Source: a virus. From it: 64,000 nucleotides of DNA. Every line of letters begins with the position of its first letter. The first letter of the stretch is position 1. The translations under genes were made by a program, and so were the position numbers. The notes under the pieces are model-generated. The model worked only from the letters and a program-made list of their open reading frames with translations, had not been told where the DNA came from and made no database searches. The stretch covers positions 22,807-86,806 of the IMG/VR virus record IMGVR_UViG_3300010399_000034; one strand, written 5' to 3'. Below, one piece after another: positions 39,721 through 48,552 of the stretch.

Positions 39721-41204
39721 GCGACACCCCACACGCTCTGTATGACCTGCGTGTCGTAAATCCCGTTTTGAAAACACTTCTTGAAGCGCTCGTCTTGCAA
39801 CCAGCGAACGACTGTCTCGAGCAGCGGATCACCGCGCTTCATCCCGATCGTGTTGAGAACGACGGCCGCTTCGCGTTGCGTCCAGTCGACTGTCGGTCGT
39901 CCCTTGTGCAGCCCGATGCAACGAATCTCCGTGACGGTCCACGGATCCTTCGAGTCGGTCTCGATGTCGACCGACGTGAAGAGTGGCGGCGTTTCATCGC
40001 CGAAGAGGTAGCGTTCCAGAAACTCGAGTGAAGCCTTGTAAGCTTCGGTCTTGACCAACGGCGCCTGATACTCCTGACCCGTACGAGCGAGCTCCGCCTC
40101 GAGCCCACACTCCATGTGATCGGGAAGAACGATGTACTGGTACTCCCACTTCGCATCTTCGGTCAGGAGCCGTTGCGCCTTGCGCAGATGTGCGAGCGAC
40201 GCGTTGATCATGAACTGCCCGGCGGCCGTCTTCTTCTCCTTGCCGTCTGGCTGCCGTAGAAGGAACGCTGGGTGGTACGTCGGGATCACGTACGCGCACG
40301 GGAGATCCACGCGCGCGAACTCGTCCATCTTCGCGTAGTCGGGCGCGTGCCGACCACGATAGAGCGCGCCTGCTGACGCCATCAGCTTGTGCTGCGTCTT
40401 CCAGAGCTGAAGCTCGACCTGCTGTGTCTTGCGCCCAGCACACGTCGGACAGCGCTTCTTGCGCTTCTCGATCGTAACGGTGTCGTATCGGTGACTCCAT
40501 GCCGGAGCCATTGTCCCGCCGCCCTCGATACGGTCTTCATTCAACGCGCGATCGCTCACGAGGCCAGCGCAGACAAAGTCAGACAGGCCAGCCGCGCGAG
40601 CAGAGACCTGCTGTCCGCACCACGCGTCCCAACCCGGCGGAAGAAGCTGTTCGCTCTTACACTGCGCGCACTTCCACCACGCGAGCGTCATCTCGCCATT
40701 GCACTGCGGGCAGTTGAGGGGCTTGCCGGCAGAGTCCTTGAAGAGCGGAACGCGCGCCGTCTTGGCGACGAAGCGTCCGGTAAGCGCGGAGAGCGCGCCA
40801 GCTCCGAGCGCGACGATGACGCGCGGCTGAAGCATCTCGATCTCGGCGAGAAGGCGAGGACGACACTTCGGGATCGCCGCTTCGACTTGGTCGTCCTTCG
40901 TACCATGCTCAGGGAGGCAAAGCTCAGCGTTGGAAACGTAACAATGTCGTCGCTCTATACCAACCATCGAAAGGAGCTTGTCGAGCAGACTGCCGGAGCG
41001 GCCAACGAAGGGCACTTTGAGTTGTGCCTCCTGGAGACCTGGTCCTTCGCCGACGAGCATCAGCCCGTTGAACTCGTCAGGGCGCTGCGAAAGGCAGATC
41101 GTACGATCGCGCCGACCGACGAGCGGACAGCCCGCACAATCAGCGATCCGATGGTCGTACACGTACTGATACGCCATCCGCCGCAGCGGAACGACAGTCG
41201 ACAT
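39717..41204 (-). CDS. Family 4 uracil-DNA glycosylase fused to partial 3'-5' exonuclease
   Basis: 495 residues. UDG: Cys23, Cys26, Cys96 and Cys114 (Fe-S ligands), GEGPGLQEAQ and VPFVGRSG, then HPAFLL at about 311. Inserted in the UDG (about 160-300) are three CxxC pairs (165/168, 179/182, 252/255), likely two zinc ribbons. C-terminal exonuclease: SVDIETDS (Asp413, Glu415) and NGIYDT (Asn480, Asp484), then stop. The pairing UDG-exonuclease-polymerase in this order recalls fusions known in some phages; here the protein ends inside the exonuclease domain. RBS GGAAGGGTGG. Confidence 0.82.
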   Translation of the reverse strand: MSTVVPLRRMAYQYVYDHRIADCAGCPLVGRRDRTICLSQRPDEFNGLMLVGEGPGLQEAQLKVPFVGRSGSLLDKLLSMVGIERRHCYVSNAELCLPEHGTKDDQVEAAIPKCRPRLLAEIEMLQPRVIVALGAGALSALTGRFVAKTARVPLFKDSAGKPLNCPQCNGEMTLAWWKCAQCKSEQLLPPGWDAWCGQQVSARAAGLSDFVCAGLVSDRALNEDRIEGGGTMAPAWSHRYDTVTIEKRKKRCPTCAGRKTQQVELQLWKTQHKLMASAGALYRGRHAPDYAKMDEFARVDLPCAYVIPTYHPAFLLRQPDGKEKKTAAGQFMINASLAHLRKAQRLLTEDAKWEYQYIVLPDHMECGLEAELARTGQEYQAPLVKTEAYKASLEFLERYLFGDETPPLFTSVDIETDSKDPWTVTEIRCIGLHKGRPTVDWTQREAAVVLNTIGMKRGDPLLETVVRWLQDERFKKCFQNGIYDTQVIQSVWGVA

Positions 41205-41379
41205 AATCCACCCTTCCAACCTAGATCAACATCACGAAGCGGCCGTCAACGGTTACGCATACCTGGTGTCTCCAGGGTAACTATCCGTTGAATGGTAACG
41301 ATGCGAGCGTTCGGCCATCCGATCCTCGGTTATTAGCCTTCCAGGACCAGCAGCCGCTTCCTGATGTCGATCTTGAGCG

Positions 41380-41476
41380 CCACCGATCTGCCTCGTAACG
41401 AGTTCCACTGGGGGAGAGCAGAACGGCGGCTTACTACGTGACCGCGGCGCCTACTCATTACGAGACAGATCGGTGG
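41380..41476 (-). other. 23-bp inverted repeat in a 294-bp non-coding gap
   Basis: CCACCGATCTGyCTCGTAAyGAG at 41380-41402 and its reverse complement at 41454-41476, with two mismatched positions and a 51-base centre. The gap 41205-41498 has no convincing gene apart from a short LKIDIRKRLLVLEG reading. It may be an untranslated RNA, an origin-like site or a terminator between the winged-helix gene and the UDG gene. Confidence 0.6.
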
Positions 41477-41498
41477 GTCCCAAAGGACCGCACCACGC

Positions 41499-41786
41499 TC
41501 ATGCGGCGAGCGTTGCGAACCGGGCCCCCTTCTTCGCCTTCCACGATCGACTGACGACCTTATCGCCGGCCTTGTTGAGGAAGTAGCGCGCCCGCCCCTT
41601 GGGGCCGCCGCCATTCTCTTTCTTGCGCGAGACCCACGAACGCTCCACCGCGCCGTTCAGCCGAATCTGCATCGACTGATTCGATACACCGAACCGCTCG
41701 ACCGCGTCGGCGACCGTGAATCCCTTCTTCTCGTGCTTCTTCGCAAAACGAAGGAGATCGAGTTGCGCCACCGTGATCCTCAGCAT
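41499..41786 (-). CDS. Winged-helix protein
   Basis: 95 residues; ATG at 41786 has GGAA about 7 bases upstream, an ATG two codons earlier is too close. AQLDLLRFAKKHEKKGFTVA, AVERFGVSNQSMQIRL and YFLNKAGDKV form a winged helix, likely DNA-binding. Regulatory or replication-associated. Confidence 0.6.
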   Translation of the reverse strand: MLRITVAQLDLLRFAKKHEKKGFTVADAVERFGVSNQSMQIRLNGAVERSWVSRKKENGGGPKGRARYFLNKAGDKVVSRSWKAKKGARFATLAA

Positions 41787-41798
41787 CAGCATTTCCTT

Positions 41799-42290
41799 TC
41801 AACCCTTCGGCATGTCCGCTTTGCGGACGACCGTGCCGATGGTGAACTTGATGTTGTAGCCGTGTAATGAAAGCAGAGCACGCGCTGTCGGGCAATAGAG
41901 AAGCGCGCAGATCGTAGCAGTCTTGAGCGCCTCGTCGACGGTCTCGCAATGCTCCATGCGCTTGGTCGTCAGGAACTCGATCTTCTGTCCGTGCTCGGGC
42001 ATGAGCTTCGACGGCTTGACTACAGTCAGCGCGATTCCGTTGCGCGACGTATCGTTGAGCCCATCGAGGATCTGCTGAATGTTGATCTGATCACGACTCG
42101 TCCCGAGCGCGACCGTCTCGATCACCTTGGGATCCAGGAGCGGGTAGAGATCACGAAGGTCGCTCACGACCTGCGCCGCCTGCATCCCGATGAGCTGCTC
42201 GAGCTCGGCTCGCGGCACGACGGCGCCCGAGGGCAGCCGGATCATCTCCGGCTGACCCTCGGGCTTCTGACCGTTGTCACCGTCGGCCAT
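41799..42290 (-). CDS. Hypothetical protein, 163 residues
   Basis: Start at the ATG with MADGDNGQ. RLPSGAVVPRAELEQLIGMQ and DINIQQILDGLND-like segments; no recognised domain. Clustered with SSB-like and replication genes. Confidence 0.5.
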   Translation of the reverse strand: MADGDNGQKPEGQPEMIRLPSGAVVPRAELEQLIGMQAAQVVSDLRDLYPLLDPKVIETVALGTSRDQINIQQILDGLNDTSRNGIALTVVKPSKLMPEHGQKIEFLTTKRMEHCETVDEALKTATICALLYCPTARALLSLHGYNIKFTIGTVVRKADMPKG

Positions 42291-42292
42291 GA

Positions 42293-43003
42293 TCAGCCGT
42301 TTCCGCGAGGCGGAGGCTGGCCCTGACCGGCGACGTGCCCGGGTTGCATCCACTGCGGAGGCTGCCCCTGGACAGGCATAGCGGGCGCTCCGGTGCCGTT
42401 CTGCGGAGGCGCCCAGCCACCCTGCGGCGGCATCGGCTGTTGCACCGGCGCCTGATACGCCGGCTGTTGGTAGCTGCCCTGCATGGGCTGCTGATAGGCC
42501 GGCTGCTGCACGGGCATGGGCTGCTGCCATGCCTGCTGCATCGGCTGTTGAACGGGCGCGAACTGCTGCGGAGGCGGCGCGACGCCCTGTTGGTTGATGG
42601 CTTCGTCGTTCTCCCAGTTCTCGAACACCTGGCGATCGCCCTTTTCGTGCCGGCACTCGCAGGTCGTGGTCGCGCCGGGGAGCTGATTCTCGTCGAAGTC
42701 GAGCTGGCCGTTCTGCATGCGGTGCGGAACGCCGGCCGCCTTCAGGAACGGAATGAGATTGTACGGCACCGACTTCGGGTGGAAGTTGAAGCGCCGCGTA
42801 ACGGTCTCGCCGAGATTCTGTCCGTGCGATGCCCAGAGGATCGTGCACTTGCAGACGAGCGTGGGGTACTTCCCCTGCTCCTTCGGAGGCTTCATCTCGA
42901 AGCTCTCCACGCGGAGGGTGTACTTGCCCTCCGGCTTCACCGTGAAGCGCTGACCGCTTGCGGCCTTGGTCGCCTCTTCCTGATCGTACTGTACGACTGC
43001 CAT
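42293..43003 (-). CDS. SSB-like/DUF669-like protein with Pro/Gln tail
   Basis: 236 residues. N-terminal 130 residues include VKPEGKYTLRVESFEMKPPK and PKSVPYNLIPFLKAAGV, a pattern typical of phage single-strand-binding-like DUF669 proteins. The rest is a low-complexity Q/P/M tail (QPMQQAWQQPMP), similar to the intrinsically disordered C-termini of SSBs. It is flanked by RecA-like and UDG genes, so ssDNA binding is likely. RBS AAGGAGAG. Confidence 0.72.
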   Translation of the reverse strand: MAVVQYDQEEATKAASGQRFTVKPEGKYTLRVESFEMKPPKEQGKYPTLVCKCTILWASHGQNLGETVTRRFNFHPKSVPYNLIPFLKAAGVPHRMQNGQLDFDENQLPGATTTCECRHEKGDRQVFENWENDEAINQQGVAPPPQQFAPVQQPMQQAWQQPMPVQQPAYQQPMQGSYQQPAYQAPVQQPMPPQGGWAPPQNGTGAPAMPVQGQPPQWMQPGHVAGQGQPPPRGNG

Positions 43004-43032
43004 GTTCTGCTCTCCTTCTTGCCAGGAACGAA

Positions 43033-43338
43033 CTACTCCACCACCACGGCGAGTAGATCACTGGTCTCGATCAACACGAGACCGTCGTCGAGTCGTTGAA
43101 GCACGTCGGCTTCTTTGTAAAGCACCACGCGCCCCGGACGCAGGTACTCGATGTCCTGTCCGTCTGCGCTTTCGTGCTGAAGCGAGTTGCACTCGTTGCG
43201 CGGACAACCCACGGCCAGCACCTCACCGCGGTGGATGCTGCCTTTCGCAGTATCCGGAATGTAGAGTCCGCCGCCGGTCTTCTCTTCGCGCTTGGCGGGC
43301 TGAACTAGCACACGATCACCCAACGGTCGAAGCTTCAT
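43033..43338 (-). CDS. groES: GroES co-chaperonin
   Basis: 101 residues. [19 protein letters not shown], then [22 protein letters not shown] and [13 protein letters not shown] match GroES from end to end; the mobile loop region ([13 protein letters not shown]) is present. It should cap host GroEL, as phage T4 gp31 does, to help fold phage proteins, such as the coat protein. No groEL is visible here. Confidence 0.9.
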   Translation of the reverse strand: MKLRPLGDRVLVQPAKREEKTGGGLYIPDTAKGSIHRGEVLAVGCPRNECNSLQHESADGQDIEYLRPGRVVLYKEADVLQRLDDGLVLIETSDLLAVVVE

Positions 43339-43568
43339 ACGTCCTCCTCGTTTTTCCGAGTTTGCCGGGCGTCCTCGAGCACCAACTCGAGAACGTTCAT
43401 CTTCTGACAAAGCACGTCCGCGATCATGCGCGCCTCGTCCCAACGCATCGCCCACTCGAGCAGATCCTCCGCGGTGCGCGGTCGAACGAAGACGTACGGA
43501 TACAAGTCGCCCTCGTGCTTCACCTGGAAGTCGAGCTCCTTCAGCCGTGCGACGACAACCCAGGTCAT
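43335..43568 (-). CDS. Hypothetical protein, 77 residues
   Basis: [20 protein letters not shown] and [20 protein letters not shown]; alpha/beta. Overlaps both neighbours. Function unknown. Confidence 0.5.
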   Translation of the reverse strand: MTWVVVARLKELDFQVKHEGDLYPYVFVRPRTAEDLLEWAMRWDEARMIADVLCQKMNVLELVLEDARQTRKNEEDV

Positions 43569-44317
43569 CCGGCGTGCCCCAACGCAGCCGCGAAGACCTG
43601 CCAGAGTTGATGGTTCGGGAATGGGCCGGGGCCGACGCCAATGTAGCGATGCCGCGCAGGCCAGAGCCCCTGCTTTTGGAAGTGCACTACGCGCGCACCG
43701 GTGGGGAGCTGTTCACAGTATCCGAGCGCGTCGCACGAGCCTGGAAGAAGCTCGGCACCTTGTCCTTGCACGGACGGGCCGGCACCGAGCACGTTGTTCG
43801 CCGCATCGCGGTGCACCGACGCGTGCGAGACGAAGACGACGTGCATCGGCAACGACCAAAGCACATCACGAAGGTGCATGTAGAAGTTGCGGAGGACACC
43901 CCACTTCTGCTTGTGCATCTGCCCGGGCTTATCGTCTGAGCCCATCTTGAGCGACGCGATGTCGGCGACGACTAGATCGTTGAGATGCGTCATGTTGTCG
44001 ACGACGAGCGTCTGCCCGAAATCGGTATAGAGCGTATTGCGCGCCTTCGCCGATAGGAGCGCATTGAGAAGCTCGTCGATGTCGTTGCGTGCCGGCGCAA
44101 TGTAGTCGGCGCGGGAGCCCGCAGGCGGCACGCCGATCTTCACGCCGCGGATGTTCATCCCGCGGATCGAGACTTCGCTGTTCTCGTTGTGCACGAGCGC
44201 GAAGAACGGCTGCGGAAACGTCGCGCCGCAGACGGTCTTGCCGCTGCCGCTCGCTCCGTACACCCAGAGACGAGTCCACAACGGCCCCATCTTGGCCATG
44301 TCCACCCACTGAAGCAT
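43565..44317 (-). CDS. Sak4-like RecA-type ATPase
   Basis: 250 residues. Walker [10 protein letters not shown] and Walker [11 protein letters not shown], with [17 protein letters not shown] and FVSHASVH downstream, match phage Sak4-like (RecA-family) recombination proteins that promote single-strand annealing. RBS GAAGGGTG before the ATG. Stands beside SSB-like and exonuclease genes, as expected for a recombination module. Confidence 0.8.
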   Translation of the reverse strand: MLQWVDMAKMGPLWTRLWVYGASGSGKTVCGATFPQPFFALVHNENSEVSIRGMNIRGVKIGVPPAGSRADYIAPARNDIDELLNALLSAKARNTLYTDFGQTLVVDNMTHLNDLVVADIASLKMGSDDKPGQMHKQKWGVLRNFYMHLRDVLWSLPMHVVFVSHASVHRDAANNVLGAGPSVQGQGAELLPGSCDALGYCEQLPTGARVVHFQKQGLWPARHRYIGVGPGPFPNHQLWQVFAAALGHAG

Positions 44318-44327
44318 CGATCACCCT

Positions 44328-45218
44328 TCAGCCAGCAGGCTGCTGCAACCTTCCACTCGCGTACCAGGCCAACGCCATCTCGCACGTGTCGCTGCACACC
44401 ACCCGTTCTACGTGCGAGGGGCCAGCGTAGATCCAATGCTCGGGCTTTGTCCAGCACCCAGGCCCCAAATATTGTCCGGCTTTCAACATATGGCAAACAT
44501 CGCACTCGAAGACTTGCACGCGCTCTTCCTTCGGCAAGTAGCCTTGGCTCTTGTCGCGATCCCAGAAGAAGCGTTTGATCTGATACGCGAAGTCCGCCTT
44601 GCGTGCTCGTTCGATGACAGCATTGAATGACCAGTCGTCTGCCCGATGTCGACCTTCGAACTGAAGAAGGATCGCGCCAGTGACCATCGCGTCGTAGTCG
44701 GCACGGTGCGCATCGTTCATGTTGTAGCCGAGGTGCTCGGCGACCTTGACGAGCTTCCACTTGTTGCCAGGAAGATCGGTCACATAGTGCCGAGCAAGCG
44801 CACAGACGTCGATCCATCGAGCGTCGAGTTGAAAGCAGTACGGCAGATGCTCGAACGCGCTCCGCGGCCAAGATCGCATGATGTGCTGAAGAAGGAAGCG
44901 TCGATCGAACGCGCCGCCATACGCGACGATCGGTACGTTGTAGAGCTCGAGCCCGATCTGATTATAGACCTCGTAGAAGTACGGCGCGTCGTGCGTTTGC
45001 TCGACTGAGATCCCGTGCAGCTTCGTGAGCGCCTCGGGAATGACCTTGCCTTCCGGGTTGACGAAGAAGTCGCGCCGAACGATCGGTTGCGGCGTTTGCG
45101 CACCAGGCGCAAGCCCGTAGACGACGAGCCCGACCTCGAGAATGCGATCCCAGCTCGACGAGAGCCCCGTCGTCTCCACGTCGATCACCGCGAAGCGCTG
45201 CATCCAGTCGTGGATCAC
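44328..45218 (-). CDS. DnaQ-like 3'-5' exonuclease with Cys tail
   Basis: 296 residues. DEDDh motifs: FAVIDVETTGLSS (Asp, Glu), AYGGAFDRRFL (Asp), AHRADYDAMVTG (His, Asp). The C-terminal 60 residues have CDVCHML, C-W-T and CSDTCEM, likely a zinc site. Probable proofreading or recombination exonuclease alongside the split polymerase exonuclease. Confidence 0.85.
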   Translation of the reverse strand: MIHDWMQRFAVIDVETTGLSSSWDRILEVGLVVYGLAPGAQTPQPIVRRDFFVNPEGKVIPEALTKLHGISVEQTHDAPYFYEVYNQIGLELYNVPIVAYGGAFDRRFLLQHIMRSWPRSAFEHLPYCFQLDARWIDVCALARHYVTDLPGNKWKLVKVAEHLGYNMNDAHRADYDAMVTGAILLQFEGRHRADDWSFNAVIERARKADFAYQIKRFFWDRDKSQGYLPKEERVQVFECDVCHMLKAGQYLGPGCWTKPEHWIYAGPSHVERVVCSDTCEMALAWYASGRLQQPAG

Positions 45219-45499
45219 TTCGACGGCTCCTTACAGGCGAGAAGCACATGTTCGGCGCGCGAAGACGTGCTTCCAATGACAAACCCGAGGCTCGCCCCGA
45301 AGCAGAACACAGCAATCAACAACGCACCGGCAACAATAACAGCAAACAACGGTACGCCTTCGTCGTCAGCGCCATAGCGCGCGAGCTGCGCCTCCGCCAC
45401 GTCGGTGTCGTGCATCGATCGTTTCAACGCATCCTCGAGCTCGGCATTGCGAGCCCTGAGCGCCGCGAGCTGCGAGCTGGCGTCGTCGCGGTACGCCAT
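45215..45499 (-). CDS. Coiled-coil membrane protein
   Basis: 94 residues. Helical N-terminus (AALRARNAELEDALKRS) and one membrane span (LFAVIVAGALLIAVFCF). Function unknown. Confidence 0.5.
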   Translation of the reverse strand: MAYRDDASSQLAALRARNAELEDALKRSMHDTDVAEAQLARYGADDEGVPLFAVIVAGALLIAVFCFGASLGFVIGSTSSRAEHVLLACKEPSK

Positions 45500-46489
45500 T
45501 CACTCCTCCGTCGCGTCGAGCACGGGAAGAGCTCGAAGTTGATAGCCGAAAGGAAGATCGTCTTTCGCCGTACGCGTACGAATCTGCACGAGGTCTTCGG
45601 TCGGATAGCCGCGACAGTAATCGAAGAACTGACAGCGCCCGAAGCGGCGCGTGCAGTTCGCGTAGTTCTTCGGATAGCCGTACGCCTCGTATTGCTGCTC
45701 CTGCCAGTACCAGTAACGCTTGCTCTGCATCCACGCGCCGAGCTGGTCGCTGTCCGGCGCAACCGGAAGCCGCTCGCACTTGGGCTCCTTCGCCTTCGTC
45801 GTGATATCGACAATGCCGCCTACGTACGGGGGATAGCCGAGCGCCTGCCAATCGACGGCGTGCTTCGCAAGGAAAGCCTGCCCGAGGATCTGATCGTCTT
45901 GGCCGTAGCCTTGAACCGTCACCGGATCGAGCGCACGTGCGGACTTAGTCTCGATGTGCCGCACGACCGGCGCGAAGCTGTGGTCGATGACGACGGCATC
46001 GAGACGCGTCGTGATCTCGAAGCCGAGCTGTGCGACGATCTCCGGATGCGACGCCTTCGTCCAACCGCAGCTCCACTCGACGGCGATGTAATGCCACTCG
46101 TTGTGGCTCTGCCATCGCGTGAAGTACGCCTCGAGCATCCGCGAGACGCAATCGTAGAAGGCGTCCCAGCCCTTCGCATCACGGAAGCGCTGAAGAAAGT
46201 AGAACGCGTCCTGCTCGGGCGTAGACGGCCTGTAGTGTCCGTTCTGGATCGCCATCAGGCTCTTGCGATACGTCTCTTTGCAACCGTGCCAGAGCAACCC
46301 GATGTCGAGCGCGTCGGCGCGAGGGAGCCGCTCCCAATGCACTTTGTTTGCGAGGAGGTGTTCACGCGGGCAGAGCTGTAAGCGCCTGTAGTACGTCGAC
46401 CCACGAGGCGATGCGCCCTGCGCAGGAAGTCCGACGACCTCTTCGTAGACCTTCCGCGCATCCGGCGGGATTGTAAGATCGACTTGCAT
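45500..46489 (-). CDS. Cas4/RecB-like nuclease with iron-sulfur cluster
   Basis: 329 residues. First Cys in LQLCPREHLL, then a PD-(D/E)XK core with TRLDAVVIDHSF and VRHIETKSARAL (Asp, Glu-x-Lys), and a C-terminal triad of cysteines (CTRRFGRCQFFDYC), as in Cas4/AddB-type 5'-3' exonucleases. Likely a DNA-end processing enzyme partnering the Sak4-like recombinase. Confidence 0.82.
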   Translation of the reverse strand: MQVDLTIPPDARKVYEEVVGLPAQGASPRGSTYYRRLQLCPREHLLANKVHWERLPRADALDIGLLWHGCKETYRKSLMAIQNGHYRPSTPEQDAFYFLQRFRDAKGWDAFYDCVSRMLEAYFTRWQSHNEWHYIAVEWSCGWTKASHPEIVAQLGFEITTRLDAVVIDHSFAPVVRHIETKSARALDPVTVQGYGQDDQILGQAFLAKHAVDWQALGYPPYVGGIVDITTKAKEPKCERLPVAPDSDQLGAWMQSKRYWYWQEQQYEAYGYPKNYANCTRRFGRCQFFDYCRGYPTEDLVQIRTRTAKDDLPFGYQLRALPVLDATEE

Positions 46490-46764
46490 CAGTCGAGCTT
46501 CCCGTTGACACGAACCCACTGAAACAGCGCCCTGAGCTTCGCAATGCAGTCCGGGCACGCGACACCATAGGACGGGTACGTGTGCACACCTTGTCCACCG
46601 AACCCGAGCACCACAGAGCCAACAGGAACATCCTCAGCGGCTCGAGGGTCAGGCGCGCCAATCGCAACAGAGAACCAACCGTCCGGAACTACATTTGCGT
46701 TGTTGGACGTGCCTGTCGCAGGACACGAGTCGCACTGCCATTCGACGAAGCTTCGAATACGCAT
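46489..46764 (-). CDS. Zinc-binding protein, 91 residues
   Basis: CDSC near the N-terminus and CPDC near the C-terminus, separated by a beta-rich part (VVLGFGGQGVHTYP). Function unknown. Confidence 0.5.
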   Translation of the reverse strand: MRIRSFVEWQCDSCPATGTSNNANVVPDGWFSVAIGAPDPRAAEDVPVGSVVLGFGGQGVHTYPSYGVACPDCIAKLRALFQWVRVNGKLD

Positions 46765-47057
46765 CACGGATTCTCGAACGTCGGCGGATCGTACGTGTCG
46801 TCGGCACACACATCGGCGACGCTCGCATCGTCGTCGTCGAAACGGACACGCCGAACCGAGTCGCAGAGACCACGCAGCTCGCTGTCGAGCTTCCGATAAA
46901 GCGTTCGACGATCGATTCCGAGCGCTCGTGCCGTGTGCGACATGTTGCCCGCACACATGATGAGACACTGCCTGATGTGCTCGCGCTCGAGCTCGATGAG
47001 ACGAAGCGGACGACCCTCCGGACACGCCCAGAGGATCCAACGTGCGTCGTTCTTCAC
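46764..47057 (-). CDS. Fis-type helix-turn-helix protein
   Basis: 97 residues from a GTGA-coupled GTG. LREGHIRQ-like helix then GNMSHTARALGIDRRTLYRK, the C-terminal HTH of NtrC/Fis proteins. The acidic C-terminus follows. A probable DNA-binding regulator lacking an AAA domain. Confidence 0.78.
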   Translation of the reverse strand: MKNDARWILWACPEGRPLRLIELEREHIRQCLIMCAGNMSHTARALGIDRRTLYRKLDSELRGLCDSVRRVRFDDDDASVADVCADDTYDPPTFENP

Positions 47058-47470
47058 GCCGCCCTCAGCCACTCGAGCGCGTCGGCATCGCTCGTGAAGA
47101 AGCGATGGGCACACTCGGTGAAGATCGTCTGGAACCGCTCTGGGCCGCTGACAATGATGATCGGCGAATGCTTCGCGAGGAACGCGCGTCGTGCGAAGCC
47201 GAGCTCGAACCACGCGCCCTTCGTCGTGAAGCCTTGATTCGGCGCGAGGAGCCACATGACGTCGGCACGCTCGATCGCCTGCTCGTCCGATTCGGCCTGC
47301 ATCTTACGGATGCGCGGATCGAGTTGATCCTCCGGCGTTCCATCGAAGAGCTCGACCTGCTTGAGCCAGTTGAACGTCAGCTCGAGCCCTGTCGAGACCG
47401 CGATCTGCCCGTAGATCGCAGCAACTCGTTCTCGCTCGCGCGAGCTCGCCGCGACATAGATCTTCTTCAT
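47054..47470 (-). CDS. Nucleoside 2-deoxyribosyltransferase-like protein
   Basis: 138 residues. MKKIYVAASSRERERVAA, AIERADVMWLLAPNQG and GAWFELGFARRAFLAK with IIIVSG fit this Rossmann-like family (also DUF4406). Might salvage or modify nucleosides or make a signal nucleotide; the substrate is not visible. RBS GGAAGGGTGG. Confidence 0.7.
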   Translation of the reverse strand: MKKIYVAASSRERERVAAIYGQIAVSTGLELTFNWLKQVELFDGTPEDQLDPRIRKMQAESDEQAIERADVMWLLAPNQGFTTKGAWFELGFARRAFLAKHSPIIIVSGPERFQTIFTECAHRFFTSDADALEWLRAA

Positions 47471-47531
47471 GCACACCCACCCTTCCAACACTGCCACCCT
47501 GCCATTGCAAGCAGTTCAAGTCAACCGCGTT

Positions 47532-48380
47532 TCAATAGTTCCTCACGATCACTTCGTCGACCGGCCCGCGTCCGGTTCCATGGCTGTTGATGCTCCGTCG
47601 AGCTTGGACGACCTCAATGCGATAGTCGCCGTAGAGCGAGAAGACGCGCGGTGCAGAGCTGTTCGAGAGCATCCACTTCACGCCGCGCGAAGTCAGTACG
47701 TCGCATGCACGGCGGAGACGAAGCTGATCCTCGTCGTCGAAACCATCCTGCGCGTACATCGTGAAGTCAGCCGTCGTGCTCACTGGAACGTACGGAGGGT
47801 CCATGTAGACGAAGTCACCGACCGTAACGTGCTCGAGGAGCACGTATTCGAAGTCGGCTGCGAAGAGCGCGGCAGGCCGAAGCGCAACAGACGATGCCGA
47901 AAGGAGGATTGCGTTCGAGATGTCCGGTTCGACGTACGAGCCGATCGGTACGTTGAACTTGCCGTATCGGTTCACGCGGTGCACGCCGTTGAAGCACGTC
48001 TTGTTGAGGTAGAGGAACTGTGCCGCCCGGATGAGCGTGTGCTCCTGCTCGTCAGCGTTGTATTCGGCGCGCACGCGATAATAGAACTCTTTGTCGTGAT
48101 TCGTCTTCATGACGCGAAGGAACGCGAGCACCTCCTCGGAACAGTCGCGCACGAACGTGTACGTCGCGATCAGATCGTCGTTCACATCGGAGAGAAGAGC
48201 GCGCTGAGGCCGAAGCTGAAAGAAGAGCGCCCCACCGCCTACGAACGGCTCGACGTAGCGATGGAACTTTATGGGGAGACGCTTGTAGAGCTCGGGTACG
48301 AGCTGGCGCTTGCCGCCCACCCATTTGACGAGCGGGCGCTCGAGCTTCCAACCCTCCGGACTGTCCTCGTCGCGCGGCAC
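47532..48380 (-). CDS. dam: D12-class adenine-N6 DNA methylase
   Basis: 282 residues. GTG start 5 bases after GAAGGA. LVKWVGGKRQLVPEL, EPFVGGGALFF (SAM) and VYMDPPYVPVS (catalytic DPPY) are the motifs of Dam-type methylases. Probably protects phage DNA or regulates it; the recognition sequence is not deduced. Confidence 0.9.
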   Translation of the reverse strand: MPRDEDSPEGWKLERPLVKWVGGKRQLVPELYKRLPIKFHRYVEPFVGGGALFFQLRPQRALLSDVNDDLIATYTFVRDCSEEVLAFLRVMKTNHDKEFYYRVRAEYNADEQEHTLIRAAQFLYLNKTCFNGVHRVNRYGKFNVPIGSYVEPDISNAILLSASSVALRPAALFAADFEYVLLEHVTVGDFVYMDPPYVPVSTTADFTMYAQDGFDDEDQLRLRRACDVLTSRGVKWMLSNSSAPRVFSLYGDYRIEVVQARRSINSHGTGRGPVDEVIVRNY

Positions 48381-48381
48381 G

Positions 48382-48552
48382 TCATTCCTTCGCGATACAG
48401 AACGAGCAAACCCAGCGATCGTCGCGCTTCTGCCAGGTCCCGAGACCAGGAGCGCGTCGTCCGTCGACACGCGCGAACTTCCGAAGACGCTTACAACGCG
48501 GACAACGCTTCCGCAGTCCGTGCGTTCCGCGCTTCTTTGCAGCGCCTTTCAT
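48382..48552 (-). CDS. 56-residue zinc-ribbon protein
   Basis: ATGA-coupled to the glycosyltransferase gene and 1 base before the methylase start. MKGAAKKRGTHGLRKRCPRC, then CSFC; a zinc ribbon with a basic N-terminus. Coupling supports it. Confidence 0.6.
   Translation of the reverse strand: MKGAAKKRGTHGLRKRCPRCKRLRKFARVDGRRAPGLGTWQKRDDRWVCSFCIAKE

Noticed and set aside
39717-39725. Programmed frameshift site at the UDG/polymerase junction
   Set aside because: No standard slippery heptamer is visible next to the ATGA overlap; recorded only as a possibility.
41333-41383. Short peptide reading LKIDIRKRLLVLEG
   Set aside because: No ribosome site before its GTG, and it overlaps one arm of the inverted repeat.
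42335-43099. 254-residue + strand frame
   Set aside because: Mirror of the Pro/Gln-rich SSB-like gene; Leu/Arg-rich from codon symmetry.
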